From the NCBI RefSeq assembly GCF_022968135.1, contig NZ_JALJRA010000011.1, positions 1-64,000 on the forward strand: 64,000 nt of DNA. Reading direction: 5' to 3'. A program made the position numbers and the translations under genes. A model generated the notes under the pieces. The model saw nothing but the letters and a program-made list of their open reading frames with translations, was not told the DNA's origin and made no database searches. Source of the DNA: Pseudorhizobium tarimense (lineage in GTDB: Bacteria > Pseudomonadota > Alphaproteobacteria > Rhizobiales > Rhizobiaceae). Positions 54,540-63,356 of the stretch are shown piece after piece; positions within the stretch are counted from its first letter, which is position 1, and each line of letters starts with the position of its first letter.

Positions 54540-54958
54540 TGGCCGCAGCTTTCAAACGCAGCCGCCGCTGGCCGATTGCTCTCGCGGGCGTCGTCGCCGT
54601 TCACGCCATCGTCGTCGTGGCGTTGATCCTGGCACTGCCGGTAGAGGACGGGGAGCGCGACTGGTTTGCGCCTCTGTCCCCCGGCGGGTGGATGGCCTGG
54701 TCCTTCCCGACGGCGGTGTTCTTTCTAACGATCCTGACGCTCCTCGCGCTGATGGCTGTCTGGGAATATGCGCGGCCCGGGGGACATCCGAGGGTCGGCA
54801 TTCTGCGGTTCGAGACGACCCGCGGCGACCGGCTTTTCATCTCGCTGCTGGGATCGGCCTTCATCAATCTCGCATGGCTGGGGCTAACCGGCGCCAGCCT
54901 GTGGTGGTCTCTTGCGCTCAGCCTGGTCTACACTTTTGCGGTGTTCAGGACCGTCTGA
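54539..54958 (+). CDS. glpU: Small membrane protein GlpU (DUF2160-type)
   Basis: A 139-residue integral membrane protein with three likely helices (about 15-35, 52-72, 103-135) and a Trp-rich periplasmic loop (WFAPLSPGGWMAWSFP). Such proteins recur between the permeases and binding protein of rhizobial glycerol importers; its role is unknown, possibly an accessory channel subunit. The ATG at 54539 is chosen because it couples to glpQ; the longer frame upstream lies inside that gene. Confidence 0.8.
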   Translation: MAAAFKRSRRWPIALAGVVAVHAIVVVALILALPVEDGERDWFAPLSPGGWMAWSFPTAVFFLTILTLLALMAVWEYARPGGHPRVGILRFETTRGDRLFISLLGSAFINLAWLGLTGASLWWSLALSLVYTFAVFRTV

Positions 54959-54967
54959 CGCAAGTGA

Positions 54968-54991
54968 ATGGGATGTCAGGCGACATCCCAT
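54968..54991 (+). promoter_or_regulatory. Stem-loop between glpU and glpV
   Basis: ATGGGATGTC pairs perfectly with GACATCCCAT around the loop AGGC, without a T-run, nine bases after glpU and 31 before glpV. Likely an RNA-stability element raising the amount of the binding-protein message. Confidence 0.65.
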
Positions 54992-55022
54992 AGTATGTGC
55001 AATCGCAACCTGGGAGGATGAT

Positions 55023-56744
55023 ATGCGACGGCATCTTTTGACAACAACGGCAGCGGTGCTGCTCGCCATGACCGGCAATGCCTTTGCCGGGATGGAGGAG
55101 GCAAAGCAGTTTCTCGACGCGGAGATCGGCGACATGTCGGTGCTATCCCGCGCCGAGCAGGAACAGGAAATGCAGTGGTTCATCGATGCGGCACAGCCTT
55201 TCGCCGGGATGGACATCAAGGTCGTTTCGGAAACGATCACGACGCACGAGTATGAATCGAAGGTTCTGGCGCCGGCCTTCACGGCGATCACCGGCATCAA
55301 GATCACCCACGACCTGATCGGCGAGGGTGACGTCGTCGAAAAGCTGCAGACACAGATGCAGTCCGGCGAGAACATCTACGACGCCTATGTCAACGACTCC
55401 GACCTGATCGGTACCCATTGGCGCTACCAGCAGGCCCGCTCGCTGACCGACTGGATGGCGAACGAGGGCAAGGATGTCACAAATCCGATGCTGGATCTGG
55501 ACGACTTCATCGGTCTGAAGTTCACTACGGCACCGGATGGCGATCTCTACCAGTTGCCCGACCAGCAGTTTGCCAACCTCTACTGGTTCCGCTACGACTG
55601 GTTCAACGACGAGAAGAATAAGGCGGACTTCAAGGAAAAGTACGGCTACGATCTCGGCGTGCCGGTCAACTGGTCGGCCTATGAGGACATTGCCGAATTC
55701 TTCACCGGCCGCGAGATCGACGGCAAGAAGGTCTATGGTCACATGGACTACGGCAAGAAGGATCCGTCGCTCGGCTGGCGCTTCACGGACGCCTGGCTTT
55801 CCATGGCCGGCAACGGCGACAAGGGCCTTCCGAACGGTCTGCCCGTGGACGAGTGGGGCATCAAGGTCGACGAGAACTCGCGTCCCGTCGGCTCCTGCGT
55901 TGCCCGCGGCGGTGATACCAACGGGCCAGCGGCGGTCTACTCCATCCAGAAGTATCTCGACTGGATGAAGGCTTATGCGCCGGCAGCCGCACAGGGTATG
56001 ACCTTCTCCGAATCCGGACCCGTGCCGGCTCAGGGCGAGATCGCGCAGCAGATGTTCATGTACACCGCCTTTACCGCCGACATGGTCAAGGACGGACTGC
56101 CGGTGGTCAACGAGGACGGTACGCCGAAGTGGCGCTTCGCCCCGTCGCCGCACGGTGTCTACTGGAAGGAAGGCATGAAGCTCGGCTACCAGGACGTCGG
56201 TTCTTGGACCCTTTTGAAGTCGACGCCAGACGATCGGGCGAAGGCGGCCTGGCTTTATGCCCAGTTCGTCACGTCCAAGACGATCGACGTGAAGAAAAGC
56301 CATGTGGGCCTGACGCTCATTCGCGAAAGCACCATTCAGCATGAGAGCTTCACCGACCGCGCGCCCAAGCTCGGCGGCCTGATCGAGTTCTACCGTTCGC
56401 CGGCCCGCGTTCAGTGGTCGCCGACGGGGACGAACGTTCCGGACTATCCGAAGCTTGCTCAGCTCTGGTGGCAGGCAATCGGTGATGCCTCGTCCGGCGC
56501 CAAGACGCCTCAGGAGGCCATGGACTCGCTTTGCGCCGAGCAGGAAAAGGTCATGGAGCGCCTCGAGCGCGCAGGCGTTCAGGGCGATATCGGTCCGAAG
56601 CTCGCCGAAGAGCATGACCTTGAATACTGGAACGCCGAAGCGGTAAAGGCCGGAAATCTCGCTCCTCAGCTAAAGATAGAGAACGAGAAGGAAAAGCCGA
56701 TCACGGTCAACTACGACGAACTGGTGAAGAGCTGGCAGCAGTAA
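55023..56744 (+). CDS. glpV: Glycerol ABC importer substrate-binding protein GlpV
   Basis: Periplasmic protein of 573 residues, long for this class. The Sec signal MRRHLLTTTAAVLLAMTGNAFA precedes GMEEAKQFLDAEIGD. Binding-fold features include KVVSETITTHEYESKVLAPAF near the start of the mature domain and many Trp/Tyr residues (LTDWMANEG, YQLPDQQFANLYWFRYDWF). GGGAGG lies five bases before the ATG at 55023; an earlier in-frame start inside glpU is rejected. The last gene of the operon, followed by a hairpin. Confidence 0.9.
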   Translation: MRRHLLTTTAAVLLAMTGNAFAGMEEAKQFLDAEIGDMSVLSRAEQEQEMQWFIDAAQPFAGMDIKVVSETITTHEYESKVLAPAFTAITGIKITHDLIGEGDVVEKLQTQMQSGENIYDAYVNDSDLIGTHWRYQQARSLTDWMANEGKDVTNPMLDLDDFIGLKFTTAPDGDLYQLPDQQFANLYWFRYDWFNDEKNKADFKEKYGYDLGVPVNWSAYEDIAEFFTGREIDGKKVYGHMDYGKKDPSLGWRFTDAWLSMAGNGDKGLPNGLPVDEWGIKVDENSRPVGSCVARGGDTNGPAAVYSIQKYLDWMKAYAPAAAQGMTFSESGPVPAQGEIAQQMFMYTAFTADMVKDGLPVVNEDGTPKWRFAPSPHGVYWKEGMKLGYQDVGSWTLLKSTPDDRAKAAWLYAQFVTSKTIDVKKSHVGLTLIRESTIQHESFTDRAPKLGGLIEFYRSPARVQWSPTGTNVPDYPKLAQLWWQAIGDASSGAKTPQEAMDSLCAEQEKVMERLERAGVQGDIGPKLAEEHDLEYWNAEAVKAGNLAPQLKIENEKEKPITVNYDELVKSWQQ

Positions 56745-56756
56745 GACCTTAATGTT

Positions 56757-56788
56757 GGAAGCCGGGGTGGCAAGCTGCCCCGGCTTCC
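56757..56788 (+). terminator. Strong hairpin after glpV, probable bidirectional terminator
   Basis: GGAAGCCGGGG pairs with CCCCGGCTTCC around a ten-base loop, 12 bases after the glpV stop. There is no T-run on either side, so termination efficiency is uncertain. It lies between convergent genes (glpV and the acyltransferase). Confidence 0.55.
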
Positions 56789-56925
56789 AGACGACAAGAT
56801 TGGCGGCCGCGAGACCGGAATCTTGCTCCCGATCGAGCATCCGTCCGTCAAGAACTGCGAGACTCGAGCGAAATTCCATGGTTCCGACGGCGGTGAGCCG
56901 GCACCTCACCTTTGCGCTCCGAGCC

Positions 56926-58002
56926 CTATTTGGCGGTGATCGGTCCCGATGAAGGCCCTCTTGAGCGTTTAGCAGCGCCTGAAAGATGCGCCCAACCCGG
57001 TCGCTCGAACAAGAAAACGCCGATGCCGACCTTCTCTGTGATCCACCATAGCACCAGCGGCGAAGTCAGGGCGACGGCCAGAACGACGAGACTTAGCAGG
57101 TTCGGCTCATCAAGGCCGATCCCGAGCAGCAGCGTGCGCGCGATCCCCATCGGGATGACGAAGGCAACATAGACCACCAGCGACTGCGCGCCCAGCTGCC
57201 GCAGCCAGCCTGTTCCGGGAAGACCGACAAGCAGTGAAGCAGCGATGATGATTGCGATCGCACCGGCGAATGCCGCCAACAGATGCAGGCCGGGCAGGGC
57301 GGCCCAGCCCATCTGGATATGCACCGGATCAAGACGGAAGCCGGGGGTGAATACCAGGGTGGCGTTCACCAGCGCCCAAATCAGCAGGATGCCGGCTGCG
57401 GCGGCGCGATGTGTTTGCGTCCAGCTGGCGAGCTGGAAGAGCAGTGGCGCGAAAACGTAGCCTGCGTAGAAGTAGACGAAATAGGCCGCGAACTGGTCGA
57501 TCAGATAGCTGCCGGTGTGGACGGATGAGATCTGTAGCGCCGCAGCGCACGTCAGCGTTGCCCAATGCGGCGCTTTGAGCTCGTGGAGCAGCTTGCTCGA
57601 GAGGCTGAAAAACGCCAGCATGTAGATGAACCACCACACGCCATAGGGCTCCACGGTCGCCAGGGCCAGAGATGTCAGCGCATCGCTCAGATCGTGTTGC
57701 GCCAGCGCGATCTTCAAGATGATGTGGATGCTGGCCCACAACGCGTAGAAGTAGATGTAGTGCACCGCGCGCCGGTCGGCGTAGTCGCGCCAGGACCGAT
57801 CGATAACCTGGCTGAGGAAAAGCCCGGATATAAGGAAAAACTCCGGCATCCGAAAAGGCATAGCGAATGCGATGGTCCAGTGGAGAAAACCGGTTTTCCC
57901 GGTGTCTTCGCCAATGCTTGCTGCGCAATACATGATGACAACGAGAAAGATGGACAGGCCTTTGGCCATGTCCACCCAATCGAGCCGTTGCTTTGCACTC
58001 AT
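56926..58002 (-). CDS. Integral membrane acyltransferase (acyltransferase-3/OafA-like)
   Basis: A 358-residue protein with about ten hydrophobic segments. The N-terminus MSAKQRLDWVDMAKGLSIFLVV has the R-x-x-W-x-D-x-x-K-G start of the family, and FRMPEFFLISGLFLS carries the catalytic-type region. Members transfer acyl groups (often acetyl) to surface sugars or other exported molecules. Neighbours give no substrate clue: it faces the glycerol operon and follows decayed genes. A predicted cytoplasmic tail with KRSRG ends the protein. Confidence 0.8.
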   Translation of the reverse strand: MSAKQRLDWVDMAKGLSIFLVVIMYCAASIGEDTGKTGFLHWTIAFAMPFRMPEFFLISGLFLSQVIDRSWRDYADRRAVHYIYFYALWASIHIILKIALAQHDLSDALTSLALATVEPYGVWWFIYMLAFFSLSSKLLHELKAPHWATLTCAAALQISSVHTGSYLIDQFAAYFVYFYAGYVFAPLLFQLASWTQTHRAAAAGILLIWALVNATLVFTPGFRLDPVHIQMGWAALPGLHLLAAFAGAIAIIIAASLLVGLPGTGWLRQLGAQSLVVYVAFVIPMGIARTLLLGIGLDEPNLLSLVVLAVALTSPLVLWWITEKVGIGVFLFERPGWAHLSGAAKRSRGPSSGPITAK

Positions 58003-58134
58003 GATCGTTGAACTCCAGCGCCTTGAGATCAGGATAGCGGACGAGAAAGACGGAAGGGTTAAGGCCTCCAGTAGCTTTAGAGTGAATGCGGCCGTCGGCT
58101 ACGAGCGGCTTGATGAAGGTTGGCTGTATGAGCC

Positions 58135-59203
58135 TCAGGATGAAGGGGCGGGGAAACGCGCCCTTCCAAGAGTTTCCTCGCTACGCAGCGTACCTACGCC
58201 CGTGACTGCTCCACCTGCGTCTCTGAACACAAGAACTTCTGCCGCACCCGTCGGGTGTTCGATCAGCAGTCTCTCGCCCTCCGGCAGCTGTGCGAATTCG
58301 GCTGCAACCCTGCTCTCCAGGGCGCAAGCCGTTGCGACGCTGACGGCTGCAAAGACCCCGATTGAGGCACGGCATCGGTGGGGGATAAAGCTTCGAGTGC
58401 TGATCGTTCCACCATTCTGCGGTGGTTAGACGAGCGTCATCTTCGGGACCGGCCTGGCCCTGATGTGGCCGAGGTTCATGAGGGGACCGACGGCTAGGCG
58501 GATCTTCTCGAGTTGAGCCTTCAGCTCCTTGTTGGCATCCAGCACCTCGCGATCCTCTTCACCCGTTAGGCCGAAGTCCTTGGCACCAAGGATGACGATC
58601 GGCATGCCGTTGTCGATCAACGTGCAGTCGAAGCCTTCCACCACGTCTCGCGCTTTGCCGGTTGGCAGAAGAGCGCCACACATGAATCCTTCCATGTTCT
58701 GGAAAAAAAGAGGAATGGCGGCGTGATGTCCCGGCACGCCATCAATGGCCGCGTCGCCCTCGTAAGTGACCTTGCCGCCGGGTGTCGAGACCTGCGCCAG
58801 GGGCACCTCTCCGGTGCTGAGCATGTGGATGCGTACCGGCGTCACGCCATCCTTAGCCTTCACCAGTCCTCGTTCGATCGCAGCTGGGCCAGTCGCTGCA
58901 AGAATGTTGCCGCACCCTTGCGCATCCGTCACCACGGGCTGATCGACGAAGACCTGAAGAAACAAGTAGTCGATATCGGCATCCGCTCGTGTGGACGGCG
59001 AAAGGATCGCCACCTTGGACGTCAGCGGATCGGCGGCGCCGAGGCCATCAATCTGACGGGCATCGGGAGAACCCATCACCCGCAGCAGCAGGTCATCGCG
59101 CTCCTTCGAATCTGCCGGGAGGTCCGAGGCGAGGAAGACGACCGGTTTTCGACGTGCCGCGCATCCACAGACACGGGATGCCGTCGGCATAGGGGTCAGA
59201 CAT
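58135..59203 (-). pseudogene. galD: 4-Oxalomesaconate tautomerase (GalD, PrpF family), broken by frameshift and nonsense codon
   Basis: The original start is ATG 59203 (MSDPYADGIPCLWMRGTSK), with one expected Gly codon of the MRGGTSKG motif missing and a frame change before FLASDLPADSKERDDLLLRVMGSP. The main frame continues with GLGAADPLTSKVAILSPS to GHIRARPVPKMTLV, then meets an in-frame TAA at 58426-58428. The same frame then encodes the normal C-terminus (NGGTISTRSFIPHRC, GERLLIEHPTG, VLVFRDAGGAVTG) to TGA at 58135. Thus the homology is full-length but needs two repairs. The family isomerises 4-oxalomesaconate in gallate and protocatechuate 4,5-cleavage pathways. Confidence 0.85.
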
Positions 59204-59800
59204 ATTTCAGTCCTTTCTCCGCAAGCCGCTCGCGCATCTGATAGATGTCGAGGCCAAGCTCACCGCTCGCCAGCCGCTCGCTTGACCTCCTCGGCCGGAA
59301 TTCGCGTGTCAGCAGCGTCCGCCACCGTCGCGGCCTCGGCACGCTTGACCACCACCACACCGTCATGGTCGGCGACAATTACATCGCCGGCTTCGATGAC
59401 AGCACCTGCCCAGACGATCGGCACGTTGACCGATCCCAATGTCTCCTTGACCGTCGCCTGTGCCGACACGGCGCCCATGGCCGTCAGATCCCGCACGTCG
59501 CGCACGCCGGCATCGACGACAAGGCCACGGCGGCCTCTGACCTGTGCTGAGGTGCCCAGGAGGTCGCCGGAATAGCCGGTGTCGCAAGGGGAGGTCGGGG
59601 CCAGCACCAGGATGTCCCCTTCCTTCAGCTGTTCGATCGCCACATCCACCATCCAGTTCGGGCGCCGGCAGTGGCGTGCCAGCCCGGCTCATCGAATCCG
59701 GCTCTCTGCTGCTTATGCGCGGTCTGCTGAGGGAAAGCGACCACCTCGGCTGCATCTCCCATGTGCAGGCGAGAATTGAGTGCGATCAGGGTCTTCTTGT
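59196..59800 (-). pseudogene. galC: 4-Carboxy-4-hydroxy-2-oxoadipate aldolase (GalC/LigK, RraA-like), frameshifted remnant
   Basis: From 59652 to about 59290 one frame encodes [48 protein letters not shown] and [17 protein letters not shown], the core of this aldolase. The expected C-terminus [21 protein letters not shown] appears in another frame ending at 59196. Upstream of 59652 the N-terminal third is recognisable only as short scraps, with a small deletion in the expected APPGDNWM segment. The gene stop overlaps the galD start, showing that the two were a coupled operon. The left limit is approximate. Confidence 0.75.
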
Positions 59801-59976
59801 TCAGTTGCCGTTCGAGACAAACCAGCATGTTCGACCGATCGGCCTGACCCACAGAACCGGGTGGCGAACGACCCGGCCGCAGCAGAGGATGATGGACATT
59901 CTAGCTCAGGTCAGTTCTCAACTGGGTTAGGCGAAGCCTTTTGACGCGCTTGCCTTGGCTTGGCCTGGAGCTATCT

Positions 59977-60816
59977 CTAGCCCAGTTCCAGCGTAGTGAT
60001 TGCGAAGGTACGAGGGTCGAAGGAGCGCTTGCCGCCCTTGTACATTCTGGCGGTGGTAAAACCTGGCGACATTCCTCGGGTGAGCAGCAAGTGCGAGAAG
60101 GTCGTCTGCGTTTCCGGGACGTCGATGGAAAGGACTTGATCCTTCGTCTCGCGCGCGCAGGCTGCCATCAGTCCCTCGGCGTCGGAGAGACCGTCGGCGA
60201 AGAGGGGGCCGATCTTGAAGCCCTCGTGGCAACGTCTCAGGACGGTATAGCCTGTGATTGCGCCGCCTCGACGTCTCACGAACGCCTTACGTGGCTCCTG
60301 TAACCACGACGGCAGAAAGGCGGTTCTCTTCTTCCCGAAGACGGAGGCGTCATAGGAAAGTAGCTGTGGCAGGATCTCCGGCGAGGCCGCCGCGCACCCG
60401 CCACTTACCGGTTTGGAGGCGACGATCTGGCCGGTCCAGCGCGTGGTGTGGTAGGAGGTCTCGAATCCCATCCGGCGATAGTTGGCCTGCTGCTCCGGCA
60501 CGCCGTCGAGGCCGACAGTACAGCCCCTGAGCCGGTCCATACCGGCCTCCCAAATTGCCTTTCCGAATCCCTTCCCACGATGATCGGGATGGCAGATGTA
60601 GAGGCCGATGAAGCCGTAGGTCTGACAGTAGCGGACGGCGGAGATGCCCGCCACCATGCCTTCTTGGTTGAAGCAGCCTAAGAAGCCGGATGCATCTGCT
60701 GCATGGAACGGTTCGGCGTCGGCCAACCCCGGGTTCCATCCCTCCAGCCTTGCCCACTCAAGCAGAAGGCCCAGCTCGTCCTGCGTCAATTCTCTGATGA
60801 CGGCGGGGCTGGTCAT
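59977..60816 (-). CDS. GNAT-family N-acetyltransferase with C-terminal acetyltransferase-18-type domain
   Basis: A 279-residue protein. The N-terminal GNAT core (about 1-135) has the acetyl-CoA loop HPDHRGKGFGKAIWEAGMDRL; the C-terminal half contains RGGAITGYTVLRRCHEGFKIGPLF and AEGLMAACA, like the second domain of YitH-type enzymes. Its start overlaps the racemase stop by two bases (TGATG-type coupling), so it belongs to the ABC-importer operon. The acceptor is unknown, perhaps an amino-group product of the imported compound. Confidence 0.8.
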   Translation of the reverse strand: MTSPAVIRELTQDELGLLLEWARLEGWNPGLADAEPFHAADASGFLGCFNQEGMVAGISAVRYCQTYGFIGLYICHPDHRGKGFGKAIWEAGMDRLRGCTVGLDGVPEQQANYRRMGFETSYHTTRWTGQIVASKPVSGGCAAASPEILPQLLSYDASVFGKKRTAFLPSWLQEPRKAFVRRRGGAITGYTVLRRCHEGFKIGPLFADGLSDAEGLMAACARETKDQVLSIDVPETQTTFSHLLLTRGMSPGFTTARMYKGGKRSFDPRTFAITTLELG

Positions 60817-61559
60817 GTCGATAGGGCATCACTGGGTGAGAAGCCGGCAAGGATGCCGCTATAGGGCTTGGCCAGCGGGAAGGCATAAGCGCCTTGCTTG
60901 GCGGTGGTGAGACCCAGCGTGACGAGGCACTCTGCCTGTTTGACGGCGGCAGCGACCCCGTCGACGACGGGGATACCGTACTCGACCTGCAATTGCCTTG
61001 GCAGATCCGCCATCCCCGCACAGCCGAGCACGATGGCTTCAGCACGATCCTCGCGCAGGGCGCGCTCGATCTCCCGGCACAGGCGTTCTCGCGCCGACGA
61101 GGTGGGATCTTCCAGGGCGAGCACCGGAACATTAGCCGCACGCACGGTTGCACGGCGACCGACACCATAGCGATCCATGAGCGCTTCCAACGGCAGCCTT
61201 GATCGTTCCATCGTCGTCACCACGGTAAAGCGCTGGGCGATGAAGGAGGCTGTCGCAACGGCGGCCTCGCAGATGCCAATCACCGGGATCGCGGCTGCGC
61301 AGCGCGCTGCGTCAAGTCCTGTGTCGTCGAAGCATGCAATGATCGCGGCCTGAGCCCCCTCTCGCTCACCAGATCGAACTGCCTCTAGAAGTCCGGGGAC
61401 CGCCAGTGCTTCGTCATAATAGCCCTCGATGGAGGCGGGGCCCATAGTCGACGTAACGGGAACGAGTGTGGTTTGGGAGGCCGCGACGGCTTCGGCTGCC
61501 GCCGCAATTCGCTCCGTCATGCTGGCGGTGGTGTTCGGATTAACGATGAGAATGCGCAT
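60813..61559 (-). CDS. Asp/Glu/hydantoin racemase family protein
   Basis: A 248-residue cofactor-independent racemase of the hydantoin/allantoin racemase group. RILIVNPNTTASMTERIA is the family start. The two catalytic Cys are in IIACFDDTGLDAARC and IVLGCAGMADLPRQL. I use the ATG at 61559, which begins right at the conserved strand; the ATG at 61571 overlapping the permease stop is possible. In the operon with a PotBCD-like importer it may racemise imported hydantoins, allantoin or an amino acid derivative. Confidence 0.85.
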   Translation of the reverse strand: MRILIVNPNTTASMTERIAAAAEAVAASQTTLVPVTSTMGPASIEGYYDEALAVPGLLEAVRSGEREGAQAAIIACFDDTGLDAARCAAAIPVIGICEAAVATASFIAQRFTVVTTMERSRLPLEALMDRYGVGRRATVRAANVPVLALEDPTSSARERLCREIERALREDRAEAIVLGCAGMADLPRQLQVEYGIPVVDGVAAAVKQAECLVTLGLTTAKQGAYAFPLAKPYSGILAGFSPSDALST

Positions 61560-61567
61560 GGGGACGA

Positions 61568-62386
61568 TCATCCCTTGAGCCGCCTGCGGTTTAGGCGAAG
61601 GATGAGGAGGACAGCAGCGAGAATGATGAGGAAGGAGAATGCGGTGGTGACGGTGCCGAGTGCATAAAGCACCGGTGTCGTCACATTGGTGGTCATCGCA
61701 TAAATTTCCAGCGGCAGCGTGTTGTACGTCCCCGCCGCAAGAAGGGTGCGGGCAAACTCGTCATAGGAGAGCGTAAAGCCGAACAGGCCGACGCCGATCA
61801 GGCTCGGCGTGATGATGGGAAGCAGCACATGCCGGAAAGTCTGCCATGAGGAGGCGCCGAGGTCCCGGGCCGCTTCTTCGTAAACCGGCGAGAAACGGTT
61901 GAAGACGGCAAGCATGATGAGAACGCCGAAGGGCAGCGTCCAGGTCAGGTGAGCGCCGAAGGCGGAGGAATACCAAGCTGGCTGAAGCCCCAGTTGCTGA
62001 AAAAGAACGCCGATCCCGAGAGAGATGATGATCGAGGGGACCACGAGGCTTGCGACGGCCAGGTAGAAGAGAGCCGAGGCGCCGAAGAAACGGCGTCGGA
62101 AAGCCAGCCCCGCCAGCAGCGAAACCACGACGGTCGCCGCCATTACCATCATGCCCAGCGCAAGGGAGCGACGGAAGGAGCCGCCGAAGTCACCCACTGC
62201 CTGGGTCTCAAACAGGTTGGCAAACCAGCGCAGCGAGACCCCGTTGAGGGGAAAGGTCAAACCGCCATTGGGACCTTGGAAAGACAGGATCAGGATCGCC
62301 GAAAGCGGCCCGTACAGGAAAAGGACGAACAACCCGAAGAACAGCGCCAGGATGTAGAACTCGCGGGAGCGGGCTTCTCTTTGCAT
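61568..62386 (-). CDS. PotC-like ABC importer permease
   Basis: Inner-membrane permease of 272 residues: FLYGPLSAILILSF near the start, SFRRSLALGMMVMAATVVVSLLAGLAF, and the EAA loop VYEEAARDLGASSWQTFRHVLLPII typical of PotC. Starts one base before the stop of the PotB-like gene ends (adjacent genes). Substrate not polyamine by default; the racemase neighbour suggests a cyclic ureide or amino acid derivative. Confidence 0.9.
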   Translation of the reverse strand: MQREARSREFYILALFFGLFVLFLYGPLSAILILSFQGPNGGLTFPLNGVSLRWFANLFETQAVGDFGGSFRRSLALGMMVMAATVVVSLLAGLAFRRRFFGASALFYLAVASLVVPSIIISLGIGVLFQQLGLQPAWYSSAFGAHLTWTLPFGVLIMLAVFNRFSPVYEEAARDLGASSWQTFRHVLLPIITPSLIGVGLFGFTLSYDEFARTLLAAGTYNTLPLEIYAMTTNVTTPVLYALGTVTTAFSFLIILAAVLLILRLNRRRLKG

Positions 62387-63304
62387 CTAGAGCTCCTTGC
62401 GAATGTCGACGATGCGAAGAATGCCGGCCACCATCAGGAGAACAAGGGCGAGCAGCACCACGGCATTCGCGGCGGCTGCAGGGTATTGAAGCAGAGACAT
62501 CTGGTTCTTCATCATCAGGGCGACCGAGGCGCTCTGGCCTCCGGACATGACCTGCACGGTCGAGAAGTCGGCCATCACGAGGGTGACGACAAAGATCGTC
62601 CCGATCGCCATGCCTGGTTTCGCGAGAGGAATTACGACGTTCAACAGCGTCTGCCAGCTGCTGGCGCCTGCATCGCGGGCGGCTTCCAGCAGTGTCCGGT
62701 CGATGCGCATCAGTGTGTTGAAGATGGGGGTTACCATGAACAGCGTGTAGAGATGCACCATGGCGAGCACCACCGCGAAATCCGAGTAGAGAAGCCATTC
62801 GACGGGTTCGTTGACGATGCCTGCCTCCATCAAGGCGGAGTTGATCAGACCGTTCCGGCCGAGGACCGGAATCCAGGAGATCATCCGGATGATGTTCGAG
62901 GTCAGGAAAGGCACTGTGCAAACGAGGAAGAGGACCATCTGCATCGCGGCGCTTCTGACATGGAAGGCGAGGAAGTAGGCGACCCAGAAGCCGAAGAAGA
63001 GGGTGATGGCCCAGACCAGGAAGGCGAATTTCAGGGTGTTGAGGTAGGTCTTCCAGGTCACCCAGGACCCCAGCGTCTCCGTATAGTTGAACGTGACTAA
63101 GTCGGGATACATGGCGGCGAAGTCGTAGTCCCAGAAGCTGACCACGCCGATCATCAGGATTGGAAGCAGGAGAAAGCCGCCGAGGATGAGGACAAGCGGC
63201 GTTGCCTGCAGGTAGGAAACCAGCCTGACACTCGACCCATCCCGGCGTACCGGCTTACGGCCAGCTCTTGCCGAGGCTGCCTGTGATGCGGTGATCGTCG
63301 CCAT
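62387..63304 (-). CDS. PotB-like ABC importer permease
   Basis: Permease of 305 residues with a 25-residue cytoplasmic lead, then hydrophobic segments from PLVLILGGFLLLPILMIGVVSF. CTVPFLTSNIIRMISWIPVLG and the EAA loop TLLEAARDAGASSWQTLLNVVIPLA are characteristic of PotB. It is adjacent to the PotC-like gene and 52 bases after the binding-protein gene. Confidence 0.9.
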   Translation of the reverse strand: MATITASQAASARAGRKPVRRDGSSVRLVSYLQATPLVLILGGFLLLPILMIGVVSFWDYDFAAMYPDLVTFNYTETLGSWVTWKTYLNTLKFAFLVWAITLFFGFWVAYFLAFHVRSAAMQMVLFLVCTVPFLTSNIIRMISWIPVLGRNGLINSALMEAGIVNEPVEWLLYSDFAVVLAMVHLYTLFMVTPIFNTLMRIDRTLLEAARDAGASSWQTLLNVVIPLAKPGMAIGTIFVVTLVMADFSTVQVMSGGQSASVALMMKNQMSLLQYPAAAANAVVLLALVLLMVAGILRIVDIRKEL

Positions 63305-63356
63305 GTGTTGTCCTCGTTAAGGAGGCGGCCGGCGGCTTGCACCGGCCGCGAGGTTA

